From an uncultured Bacilli bacterium (GTDB lineage: Bacteria; Bacillota_I; Bacilli_A; RF39; UBA660), in contig CAKOOV010000006.1 of assembly GCA_934098435.1 (NCBI GenBank), forward strand, positions 1 to 64,000: DNA of 64,000 nt, in the 5' to 3' direction. The translations under genes were made by a program, and so were the position numbers. The notes under the pieces are model-generated. The model ran no database searches and was not told the origin of the DNA. It was given only the letters and a program-made list of their open reading frames with translations. Shown here piece after piece: positions 18,129 through 24,558 of the stretch (position 1 is the first letter of the stretch; every line of letters starts with the position of its first letter).

Positions 18129-18157
18129 ATTATAATAAAATAATATCAAAATTACAA
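18129..18157 (-). promoter_or_regulatory. Sigma-A promoter of the methyltransferase gene
   Basis: On the minus strand TTGTAA (18152-18157), a 17-nt spacer and TATAAT (18129-18134), 16 nt from the start codon. Confidence 0.7.
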
Positions 18158-18170
18158 TATCTTTTTATTC

Positions 18171-18220
18171 CTTCCGAGCCTGTAGTCTCGTAAGGTGAGT
18201 CTGAGCCTAAGTCTCATCCT
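18171..18220. other. GC-rich intergenic patch with a repeated 13-14-mer
   Basis: This 50-bp stretch is about 52% GC, against a window that is overwhelmingly AT. It contains GAGCCTGTAGTCTC (18176-18189) and GAGCCTAAGTCTC (18203-18215). It lies between the first cassette gene and the methyltransferase promoter and is non-coding. Confidence 0.6.
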
Positions 18221-18244
18221 CAAAACATAATCAAAAAAAGACTA

Positions 18245-18883
18245 CTATTTAGCAGCCTCTAAATTACTTTTAGTAATAGTAATTACTGGTCTAATTAACG
18301 CAAGAGCAGTTCCATCATTAGGCATTGTTTCTAATTTATCACCACTAAATAGAATAACAGACTTTTCACTTACTACTGAAGTAACACTATTCTTAGCCCA
18401 AGTAGGTACATTATTACAAGTAAGTGTAGTTACATTACAACCAAATAATTCTAATTCTTCTTCATTTAATCCTCGCATGTTTTCAATTGTAACACCATAT
18501 TCTTTAAATAAATCCGTTTTATCAACAATCTTATAATATTTTCCCCAAATAGCATCACTATATAAAGTAACAACATTATCTTTGTCAGATAAAACATACC
18601 ATTTAGATAAATCAGTAGTACCTTCACCAACAATAAAATCTTTAACCTTAGACATTTTAGAAATAATAACCTCATCACCATAAGAGTAATTAACTGTGGT
18701 ATCATTATTATCATTATTATCATAATTATTATTCTTATTATTTTCGATAACATCGCTCTTGTCATTGTTCATATCTTTACCATCAGCAAAAGTTTTATTA
18801 CCTATAATATAACCACCAAGTCCTCCAACTAATAAACATAGTACAACAACCAAAACTATTAAACCCGTATTTTTCTTTTCCAT
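18245..18883 (-). CDS. Cassette protein 1: membrane-anchored extracellular protein
   Basis: This 212-aa protein starts MEKKNTGLIVLVVVLCLLVG, an N-terminal membrane anchor nearly identical to those of the next two genes upstream. An Asn/Asp-rich linker (residues 35-65) follows, then an extracellular domain of about 145 residues. Its WYVLSD and ALIRPVITITKSN pieces resemble parts of the repeat-type surface domain (DUF6273-like) common in uncultured gut Firmicutes; this is inference. Two Cys in CNVTTLTC could pair. Its RBS AGGAGG and promoter come from the duplicated cassette. Function unknown. Confidence 0.7.
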   Translation of the reverse strand: MEKKNTGLIVLVVVLCLLVGGLGGYIIGNKTFADGKDMNNDKSDVIENNKNNNYDNNDNNDTTVNYSYGDEVIISKMSKVKDFIVGEGTTDLSKWYVLSDKDNVVTLYSDAIWGKYYKIVDKTDLFKEYGVTIENMRGLNEEELELFGCNVTTLTCNNVPTWAKNSVTSVVSEKSVILFSGDKLETMPNDGTALALIRPVITITKSNLEAAK

Positions 18884-18956
18884 TTTAATATCCTCCTAAT
18901 TAAATTTTATCACAAAAATAGAAAAAAAGAAACCATCTTACGATAGTCTCTAAAAC
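18804..18956 (-). repeat. Cassette repeat, copy 1
   Basis: This ~153-bp unit includes a terminator (18928-18951), a TGATAAAAT extended -10 promoter (18904-18909), an AGGAGG ribosome site and about 25 codons of signal-anchor. It is nearly identical to 19556-19708. Confidence 0.9.
18928..18951 (-). terminator. Terminator within cassette copy 1
   Basis: AGAAACCATC (18928-18937) pairs with GATAGTCTCT (18942-18951) with two wobble pairs. On the minus strand a run of seven T follows. It serves the gene ending at 19087. Confidence 0.8.
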
Positions 18957-19086
18957 GCAACACAAATTTATATTATATTCCCATCAATTTTACTTTAATA
19001 CCAATATAATTTCATACTCTTATTATAATTAATACTATTTATTATAAAGAATTAAATTTCCTTAATGTTAAAAACATTTATTAAAG

Positions 19087-19635
19087 TTAATATAAACAAT
19101 ACATATTTTCCCCACATTTATTAGATTTAAAATCATTATAGAAATCAAAATCTTTAATTGAATCTTCAACTTTATCATTTTTTTCCAAAATAATTAAATT
19201 ATTTTGTTCTTTTAATTCTAAAGAGTTTAATGATTTGATTTTGATTTTTCTCACATCATTTGTTAAACTCCAACCTGTTCCACTATTAAATTTAAACCAA
19301 TAATTTAAAGTAAGTATATCATTTTCTATTGTATAATTTCCAATATAACCATAAGGTGTCATACCAGCATATCTAATTTTAAACATACCATTTGCCAACA
19401 AATAAAGGCCATATGAAGATTCCCCATTTGCATCATTTTCTTGTTTAAAATAATAACCCTCCATTATACTAAAATTGTACGTATGAGAATCACTATTTTT
19501 AATATTTTCAACATTTCCATTATCACTAACACTCTTATTCAATATTTTATCATATACAATATATCCACCAAGTCCTACAACCAATAAACATAGTACAACA
19601 ACCAAAACTATTAAACCCATATTTTTCTTTTCCAT
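19087..19635 (-). CDS. Cassette protein 2: membrane-anchored extracellular protein
   Basis: This 182-aa protein has the shared N-terminal anchor MEKKNMGLIVLVVVLC. A polar linker follows, then a beta-rich domain (EGYYFKQEND, YGLYLLANGMFKIRY, GYIGNYTIENDILTLNYWFK) that looks like a small lipocalin-type barrel as found in many secreted Firmicutes proteins. The C-terminus has two Cys in CGENMYC. Codon choice uses more GGT, GCT and TTG than neighbouring housekeeping genes, consistent with an accessory gene. The extracellular part shows no similarity to those of its two paralogues beyond the anchor. Function unknown. Confidence 0.7.
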   Translation of the reverse strand: MEKKNMGLIVLVVVLCLLVVGLGGYIVYDKILNKSVSDNGNVENIKNSDSHTYNFSIMEGYYFKQENDANGESSYGLYLLANGMFKIRYAGMTPYGYIGNYTIENDILTLNYWFKFNSGTGWSLTNDVRKIKIKSLNSLELKEQNNLIILEKNDKVEDSIKDFDFYNDFKSNKCGENMYCLY

Positions 19636-19708
19636 TTTAATATCCTCCTAATTAAATTTTATCACAAAAATAGAAAAAAAGAAACCATCTTACGATAGTC
19701 TCTAAAAC
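19556..19708 (-). repeat. Cassette repeat, copy 2
   Basis: This is the same terminator, promoter, ribosome site and signal-anchor unit as at 18804-18956, with only a few differences. The terminator stem (19680-19689 with 19694-19703) ends 5 nt below the stop codon of cassette gene 3. Confidence 0.9.
19680..19703 (-). terminator. Terminator within cassette copy 2
   Basis: This is the same stem as in copy 1, AGAAACCATC/GATAGTCTCT. It lies directly after the stop codon of the cassette gene ending at 19708. Confidence 0.8.
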
Positions 19709-20442
19709 TATTTTTTCAAATCCTTAACAGTACTTCTAGAATCAACAAATTTAATATCACTAAAATTATTATTACCCAAATATGAAAATTCAAAAATACC
19801 ACTTACAATGTCACTATCAGTAATATTATTATCATCCACTAACAAGTTAATAACCTTGTCATCATCAGTTAAATAAGTCCCCGCGGCACCTTGTAAATGC
19901 TTAGTACCAACAAAAGAAATTTTACCTTCAGAAGAAACATCAAAAACGTTATCATCAGAATATCTTAAATAAGTATAAAATAGTCTATTCTCATCATCTT
20001 TAAATTTTTCAATTTTCTTTACAACATTACCATTATAATCATAAATAACAAAAGAACCACTTGTACCAACACTCTGATAAGTAATAATAACATCATCATA
20101 AAAACTAACTTGATATAAATAATTAATATCATTCAATTTACAAAATACTTTATTATCAATCTTTAAAGTTCTTTCATCAACATAAACATTATGATTATTT
20201 ATATCTTTATTATAAGTTTCATCATTATTAATATCAACAACTATTGTTTCATTTATTTTAGCAGCCTCATTTTTATCGTTTTTATCATTTTTATCAATAA
20301 TATTATCATTTTTATCTTTATTATCAGAATCATTAATATTTTTATCTAGCACTTTATCATATACAATATATCCACCAAGTCCTACAACCAATAAACTAAG
20401 TATAACAACCAAAACTATTAAACCCGTATTTTTCTTTTCCAT
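19708..20442 (-). CDS. Cassette protein 3: membrane-anchored extracellular protein
   Basis: This 244-aa protein starts with the shared anchor MEKKNTGLIVLVVILSLLVV. An Asp/Lys/Asn-rich linker (residues 33-65) follows, then a beta-rich extracellular domain with repeated short strands (YLYQVSFYDDVIITYQSVG, GSFVIYDYNGNVVKKIEKF) suggestive of a WD/propeller-like or KWG-type fold. It has one Cys (CKLNDINYL) and a basic C-terminus. It is the most upstream of the three cassette genes in the array. Function unknown; the fold statement is inference. Confidence 0.7.
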   Translation of the reverse strand: MEKKNTGLIVLVVILSLLVVGLGGYIVYDKVLDKNINDSDNKDKNDNIIDKNDKNDKNEAAKINETIVVDINNDETYNKDINNHNVYVDERTLKIDNKVFCKLNDINYLYQVSFYDDVIITYQSVGTSGSFVIYDYNGNVVKKIEKFKDDENRLFYTYLRYSDDNVFDVSSEGKISFVGTKHLQGAAGTYLTDDDKVINLLVDDNNITDSDIVSGIFEFSYLGNNNFSDIKFVDSRSTVKDLKK

Positions 20443-20515
20443 TTTAATATCCTCCTAACCAAATTTTATCACAAAAATAGAAAAAAAGAAACCACTATTT
20501 AGAAGTCCCTAAAAT
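20363..20515 (-). repeat. Cassette repeat, copy 3
   Basis: It is homologous to copies 1 and 2 through the anchor codons, ribosome site and TGATAAAAT promoter. It diverges in the terminator arm, where the stem is weaker and overlaps the end of the HMA-like gene. Confidence 0.8.
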
Positions 20516-20980
20516 ATAATATGAATAAAATTTATTTTTTAAATCAACTAATTTCTCTTCATTAATAATTGTATCATCATAAGTTATGAAAATATTTACA
20601 TTGCACTTATTTACATAATCAAAATCAGTATACGCACTTTCTATACCATCAATTACTAGTAATTCTTTAATCATATCTTTTAAACAATATTCACAGCATA
20701 TATCTTTAATAACAATTATATCCTTACGTATATGACTATTACTAACACACTTATCAAATGCTATAACAGAAGGAATTTTATCCAAGCCCAAATATATTAA
20801 TATTTCTTTCATTAATAGTTCTAAAGACATCATAGAAGAATCATATTCAAGTATAATCTCATCAGTCTTCTTATCTACATTAGCAGAAATAATACCATAT
20901 GATTTTGATAAATAAATTAAAAATTCTTCTTCAAAGTCATAATGTGAAACATAATCAAACTTTATTCTTATTTTTTTCAT
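20495..20980 (-). CDS. HMA-like double ferredoxin-fold protein
   Basis: This 161-aa cytosolic protein looks like two heavy-metal-associated-type domains in tandem. Residues 1-65 keep the beta-alpha-beta pattern but lack the metal Cys. Residues 88-155 contain ICCEYCLKDMIKELLVIDGIESAYTDF... and then VNIFITYDD, where the CxxC of the classic GMTCxxC loop appears as CCEYC. It could be a copper or zinc chaperone or a degenerate sensor. No P-type ATPase is adjacent. The start at 20980 follows a GTGATG ribosome site and a TGTTATACT box just downstream of the rplJL terminator. Confidence 0.55.
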   Translation of the reverse strand: MKKIRIKFDYVSHYDFEEEFLIYLSKSYGIISANVDKKTDEIILEYDSSMMSLELLMKEILIYLGLDKIPSVIAFDKCVSNSHIRKDIIVIKDICCEYCLKDMIKELLVIDGIESAYTDFDYVNKCNVNIFITYDDTIINEEKLVDLKNKFYSYYILGTSK

Positions 20981-21021
20981 ATATACATCACAACAAAAGT
21001 ATAACATAAACAAAAAGAAAA

Positions 21022-21045
21022 AGAAACCTAATCAAATAGATTTCT
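21022..21045 (-). terminator. rplJL terminator
   Basis: AGAAACCTA (21022-21030) pairs with TAGATTTCT (21037-21045), with one wobble and a T-rich tail on the minus strand. It separates rplL from the HMA-like gene. Confidence 0.8.
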
Positions 21046-21072
21046 TCATACTTTCAAATGTCTACAAATTAA

Positions 21073-21438
21073 TTATTTTAATTCAACAGTAGCTCCAGCT
21101 TCTTCAAATTGAGCTTTAATCTTTTCAGCTTCTTCTTTGTCGATGCCTTCTTTAACATTTCCACCATTATCAGCAATATCTTTAGCTTCTTTTAATCCTA
21201 AACCAGTTAAATCTCTAACTAATTTAATAACAGCAATTTTGTTAGCACCAGCAGCAGTTAATACAACATTAACTTTGCTTGGTCCTTCTTCAACTGCAGC
21301 AGCAGCAGGTCCAGCAACAGCAACTGCTGATGGATCAACGCCAAATTCCTCCTTCATTGCTTCAACTATCTCATTTAATTCAAGAATAGTCATTTCTTTA
21401 AAACTACTGATAATTTCATCTTTTGTTAATTTTGCCAT
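21073..21438 (-). CDS. rplL: 50S ribosomal protein L7/L12
   Basis: This 121-aa protein is the stalk protein that recruits translational GTPases. It has an N-terminal dimerisation helix, an Ala/Pro hinge (AVAVAGPAAAAVEEGP, residues 38-53) and the conserved C-terminal domain KIAVIKLVRDLTGLGLKEAK. An AAGGAAGG ribosome site precedes the ATG. It is co-transcribed with rplJ, 37 bp upstream. The high copy number of L12 relative to L10 is probably set by this stronger ribosome site. Confidence 0.99.
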   Translation of the reverse strand: MAKLTKDEIISSFKEMTILELNEIVEAMKEEFGVDPSAVAVAGPAAAAVEEGPSKVNVVLTAAGANKIAVIKLVRDLTGLGLKEAKDIADNGGNVKEGIDKEEAEKIKAQFEEAGATVELK

Positions 21439-21475
21439 TATATTTTCCTTCCTTTCTTATAATTATATTATTTAT

Positions 21476-21970
21476 TTATTTTTCTTCTTTTTGTTTAGCA
21501 TATAAATCCAAACAAATTGCTACATCTCTTAAAGGACTCATTAGTCCAGCAGCTATCATTGTAAGTAATCCTTCTCTTGATGGAATAGCAGCATACTTAG
21601 CAAGTTCAGTTGCAGCAACAACTTTTCCTTCAACAACACCAGCTTTAAGCTCAAGTGCACTATGATTCTTAGCAAATTCACTTATAACCTTAACAGGTGC
21701 AAGTTCATCGCTAGAGAAACTAATAGCAGAAGGTCCTTCAAGATAATCACCTAATCCAATATTTAAACTATCAACCGCTCTTTTAGTCAATGTATTCTTA
21801 TATACTTTATAATCAGAGTTAGAATCTCTAAGAGCTCTTCTAAGTTCAGTAACTTCTGAAACTTTAAGACCCCTAGGATCAAATACAACTACTGATTTAG
21901 CATTTTCGAACTTATTTTTAATTTCATCAACTACTAAAGACTTTTGTTCAATAATCTTTGCATTTGCCAT
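21476..21970 (-). CDS. rplJ: 50S ribosomal protein L10
   Basis: This 164-aa protein anchors L12 dimers to the ribosome through its C-terminal helix. The N-terminal RNA-binding half reads EQKSLVVDEIKNKFENAKSVVVFDPRGL, and YKVYKNTLTKRAV is the rRNA contact motif. It is preceded by an L10-type leader with an attenuator, so expression is autoregulated. AAAGGA lies upstream of the ATG. It forms an operon with rplL. Confidence 0.99.
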   Translation of the reverse strand: MANAKIIEQKSLVVDEIKNKFENAKSVVVFDPRGLKVSEVTELRRALRDSNSDYKVYKNTLTKRAVDSLNIGLGDYLEGPSAISFSSDELAPVKVISEFAKNHSALELKAGVVEGKVVAATELAKYAAIPSREGLLTMIAAGLMSPLRDVAICLDLYAKQKEEK

Positions 21971-21994
21971 AGTATCAATCCTTTCCTATGCCAT

Positions 21995-22022
21995 AATAAA
22001 ATCCCTCTATTCGAGGGATAAA
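21995..22022 (-). terminator. Attenuator terminator of the L10 leader
   Basis: ATCCCTC (22001-22007) and GAGGGAT (22013-22019) form a 7-bp GC-rich stem with a 5-nt loop. TTTTATT follows on the minus strand, upstream of the rplJ ribosome site. Confidence 0.85.
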
Positions 22023-22104
22023 AAGACTAATATTTTTTATTCCTCGGTAAGATTTTCAAGCATTAATTGCCCTTACTGTCTTTGGCATAATATTTCTTTC
22101 AAAC
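21997..22104 (-). ncRNA. Ribosomal protein L10 leader (autoregulatory 5' UTR)
   Basis: The minus-strand transcript between the promoter and rplJ contains AAAGACAGTAAGG near 22072-22084 and TTACCGAGGAAT near 22040-22051. These are the two conserved elements of the Firmicutes L10 leader, which binds L10(L12)4. They are followed by a GC-rich attenuator hairpin. This supports feedback termination when L10 is in excess. Confidence 0.85.
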
Positions 22105-22110
22105 AAACTT

Positions 22111-22139
22111 ATTATATATCAAATAAAATTATTTGTCAA
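22111..22139 (-). promoter_or_regulatory. Consensus sigma-A promoter of rplJL
   Basis: On the minus strand TTGACA (22134-22139), exactly 17 nt, and TATAAT (22111-22116). The -35 box lies inside the last codons of rplA. Confidence 0.9.
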
Positions 22140-22824
22140 ATGAATTTAAATCAATTTTAACACCAGGTCCCATTGTTGAAGAAATACTAATATTCTTAAC
22201 ATAAGCACCCTTTACTGTTGAAGGCTTAACTTTCATTATAGCTTCAACAAAAGCCTTAAGATTTTCTACTAATTTATCATCATCGAAACTAACTTTACCA
22301 ATAATTCCATGAACATTTCCTAAACTATCAGTTCTGTAATTAACTTTACCTTTTTTAGTTTCTTCAATAGCCTTAGCAGTATCAACAGTTACAGTACCAG
22401 TCTTAGGGTTTGGCATCAAACCTTTAGGTCCAAGTAACTTACCAATTTTACCAAGAAGTGGCATCATTTCTGGAGTAGCAATGATAACATCATAATCAAA
22501 CCAAGATTCTTTCTCGATTTTTTGAATCATATCAACATCTCCAACAAAGTCAGCGCCAGCCTCTTTAGCAGCCTTAGCTTGATCTCCTTTAGCAAGAACT
22601 AATATTCTCTTAGTTTTACCAGTACCATTAGGTAAAACAACTGCTCCTCTTAATTGTTGATCATTCTTTTTAGTATCTAAGTTTAAATTCATGGCAACTT
22701 CAACAGTACCATCAAACTTAGTATTAGAAGTCTCTTTAACTAATTTAACAGCTTCATCTGCAGAATATATCTTATTCTTTTCGATTTTTTCTAAATTAGA
22801 AACATATCTTTTACTTCTTTTCAT
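22129..22824 (-). CDS. rplA: 50S ribosomal protein L1
   Basis: This 231-aa protein forms the L1 stalk and in bacteria also represses its own mRNA. Family motifs are KFDGTVEVAMNLNLDTKKND, LPNGTGKTKRILVLAKG and MPNPKTGTVTVD. The start has AAGGAGGG upstream. It lies 80 bp below rplK in the same operon, and the gap carries a hairpin resembling the rplK leader element. The end of the gene overlaps the rplJ promoter. Confidence 0.99.
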   Translation of the reverse strand: MKRSKRYVSNLEKIEKNKIYSADEAVKLVKETSNTKFDGTVEVAMNLNLDTKKNDQQLRGAVVLPNGTGKTKRILVLAKGDQAKAAKEAGADFVGDVDMIQKIEKESWFDYDVIIATPEMMPLLGKIGKLLGPKGLMPNPKTGTVTVDTAKAIEETKKGKVNYRTDSLGNVHGIIGKVSFDDDKLVENLKAFVEAIMKVKPSTVKGAYVKNISISSTMGPGVKIDLNSFDK

Positions 22825-22838
22825 TCGTCTTCCCTCCT

Positions 22839-22890
22839 TATGTGGTAATTGCGGACTATTCTATCCTTCCACATAGGTATAAAAACCTAT
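22839..22890 (-). ncRNA. Candidate L1-binding hairpin upstream of rplA
   Basis: On the minus strand TATGTGG (22869-22875 region) pairs with CCACATA (22839-22845) around a loop beginning AAGG. An ATAGGT/ACCTAT hairpin (22873-22890) precedes it. The GTGGAAGG...CCACA layout recurs upstream of rplK. Calling it an L1 target is inference. Confidence 0.4.
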
Positions 22891-22904
22891 ATGACATATT
22901 ATAA

Positions 22905-23327
22905 TTAATCTTCTATTTTAATTCCCATATTACGGGCAGTACCTTCAACTATTTTCATAGCTTCTTCTACTGTATAAGCATTCAAATCAGGTAACTTAGT
23001 TTCAGCAATCTCTCTAAGTTTATCCTTTGATAAAGTTGCAACAACTTCACCTTTACTAGATCCAGATTTAATACCAGCAGCTTTCTTAAGTAAGAATGCA
23101 GCAGGTGGAGTTTTAAGTACAAGGTCAAAACTTCTATCTTCATAAATAGTAATCTCAACTGGAAGTACATCTCCCATTTTATCTCTAGATGCATCATTAA
23201 ATTTAGTACAAAATTCTTGCAAATTAATTCCTGCTGGTCCAAGTACAGTTCCTACTGGAGGAGCTGGTGTTGCTTTTCCTGCTGGAATTTGTAATTTAAT
23301 TATTTTAGTAACTTCTTTCTTAGCCAC
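22905..23327 (-). CDS. rplK: 50S ribosomal protein L11
   Basis: This 140-aa protein is at the GTPase-associated centre, where it binds 23S rRNA. Conserved features are the Pro-rich GKATPAPPVGTVLGPAGIN near 19-37 and the C-terminal RNA-binding domain ending GTARNMGI. The start is GTG at 23327, with AGGAGGTG 6 nt upstream. The initiator in the longer frame overlaps the ribosome site. It has its own promoter and leader, separate from secE-nusG. Confidence 0.98.
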   Translation of the reverse strand: MAKKEVTKIIKLQIPAGKATPAPPVGTVLGPAGINLQEFCTKFNDASRDKMGDVLPVEITIYEDRSFDLVLKTPPAAFLLKKAAGIKSGSSKGEVVATLSKDKLREIAETKLPDLNAYTVEEAMKIVEGTARNMGIKIED

Positions 23328-23362
23328 GAAAAACACCTCCTATAATAATTTCTTTTTCGCGT

Positions 23363-23390
23363 GTGGTCCTATCAGCCGTCCGCCTTCCAC
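23363..23390 (-). ncRNA. Candidate L1-binding leader element upstream of rplK
   Basis: In the rplK 5' UTR the minus strand reads GTGGAAGG at its 5' side (23383-23390) and closes with CCAC (23363-23366). This is the expected place for L1 autoregulation of the L11 operon. A TGTTATCAT extended -10 with TTGTAT 17 nt upstream lies just before it. Confidence 0.45.
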
Positions 23391-23506
23391 TTACTAACAT
23401 AATAATATGTCTCGCACCGATAATGATAACACACTTTTTTCTAAAATACAACTATTTTTTTTATTTTTATTAAAGTTTTAATAATATAACCATTTTTATT
23501 AAAAAA

Positions 23507-24043
23507 TTATCCTAAAGTTTCAACTTCTTGCATATCAACTTCAACAGAAGTCTCTTGACCAAACAAATCCACCAATACAGTAAGTTTTTGTTCCTTTAAA
23601 TCAACAGAATCAATCTTAGCTATCATATCTTTAAATGGACCAGAAATAATCTTAACTTTACTACCTTCTTTAAGATCTTTACTAACATCTACTCTACTCA
23701 TACCCATACTATTAAGAATACGATCAACTTCCTGTGGAAGTAAAGGAATAGGTTTAGCACCTTTACCAGAAGAACCAATAAATCCAGTTACACCTTGTGT
23801 ATTTCTAACAATATACCAAGCCTCATCACTCATAACCATTTCTACAAGTACATAACCAGGAAACATCTTCTTAATTTTCTCTTTCTTTACACCATTTTTA
23901 TATTCAATCTCTTTTTGTTCAGGGACAATAACTCTAAATATATTATCTTGCAAATCTCTAGAATTAATCTTCATTTCAAGTTTTTCTTTTACTTTGTATT
24001 CATGTCCACTAACAGTATTTACAACGTACCATTCCTTCTTCAT
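23507..24043 (-). CDS. nusG: Transcription termination/antitermination factor NusG
   Basis: This 178-aa protein binds RNA polymerase and controls pausing and termination. The NGN domain starts EWYVVNTVSGHEYKVKEKL and includes FPGYVLVEM and VTGFIG. The C-terminal KOW domain has KEGSKVKIISGPFKDMIAKI. Its ATG overlaps the secE stop as TAATG, with AAGGAG just upstream, so it is coupled to secE. The length is normal for Firmicutes. Confidence 0.98.
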   Translation of the reverse strand: MKKEWYVVNTVSGHEYKVKEKLEMKINSRDLQDNIFRVIVPEQKEIEYKNGVKKEKIKKMFPGYVLVEMVMSDEAWYIVRNTQGVTGFIGSSGKGAKPIPLLPQEVDRILNSMGMSRVDVSKDLKEGSKVKIISGPFKDMIAKIDSVDLKEQKLTVLVDLFGQETSVEVDMQEVETLG

Positions 24044-24219
24044 TATAATCTACTCCTTAATAATGCTACAAGCATATCAATCAAATAAAAGAAAACACCA
24101 AAAAATAACATAAAAGTAATAGTAGATATAGAATATTTTAATAAATCCTTTTTACTAGTCCATTTAATTCTAGCAGCTTCCTTTTTTACGCCTCTAAAAT
24201 AATCAACAACTTTACTCAT
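24043..24219 (-). CDS. secE: Preprotein translocase subunit SecE
   Basis: This 58-aa single-span membrane protein stabilises SecY. The amphipathic N-terminal helix DYFRGVKKEAARIKWTSKKDL carries the conserved KW, followed by one transmembrane helix (residues 31-52). The start at 24219 has GGGAGGATTT directly upstream. The usual rpmG (L33) gene does not precede it; the upstream neighbour is tRNA-Asn. Confidence 0.95.
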   Translation of the reverse strand: MSKVVDYFRGVKKEAARIKWTSKKDLLKYSISTITFMLFFGVFFYLIDMLVALLRSRL

Positions 24220-24265
24220 AAATCCTCCCAATTAAATAAAATAAAAACACCTATCGGCTGACATA

Positions 24266-24295
24266 AATATACCATATATAGTACATGTTTGTCAA
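24266..24295 (-). promoter_or_regulatory. Sigma-A promoter of secE-nusG
   Basis: On the minus strand TTGACA (24290-24295), an 18-nt spacer ending in TGG, and TATATT (24266-24271), an extended -10. Confidence 0.75.
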
Positions 24296-24320
24296 CAATA
24301 AAATGACATTTTTACAACAA

Positions 24321-24341
24321 AAAAACTCCCACACGAGAGTT
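24321..24341 (-). terminator. Terminator of tRNA-Asn
   Basis: On the minus strand ACTCTC-gtgt-GGGAGT is followed by seven T, directly downstream of the tRNA 3' end. Confidence 0.8.
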
Positions 24342-24353
24342 TAATAATCTATA

Positions 24354-24429
24354 TGGCGGCCAATGTAGGGCTCGAACCTACGACCTATCGGTTAACAGCC
24401 GAGTGCTCTACCAACTGAGCTAATTGGCC
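24354..24429 (-). tRNA. tRNA-Asn (anticodon GTT)
   Basis: This 76-nt tRNA folds as a full cloverleaf on the minus strand. The acceptor stem GGCCAAT pairs with ATTGGCC, then the discriminator G and an encoded CCA. The D arm is AGCTCAGTTGGTAGAGC. The anticodon loop CTGTTAACC gives GTT. The T arm is GTAGGTTCGAGCCCTAC. Confidence 0.97.
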
Positions 24430-24451
24430 AATACATCCACAAGACTTCTTA

Positions 24452-24480
24452 ATTATATAATACTTTTTTTAAATAATCAA
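24452..24480 (-). promoter_or_regulatory. Sigma-A promoter of tRNA-Asn
   Basis: On the minus strand TTGATT (24475-24480), a 17-nt spacer and TATAAT (24452-24457), 23 nt before the mature tRNA 5' end. Confidence 0.8.
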
Positions 24481-24558
24481 GTACTTTTTTCAACTTTTTT
24501 AATATTTTATGCAAAATATATAAAAAGATACCAGTTTTATACCAGTATCTTTAAATAA

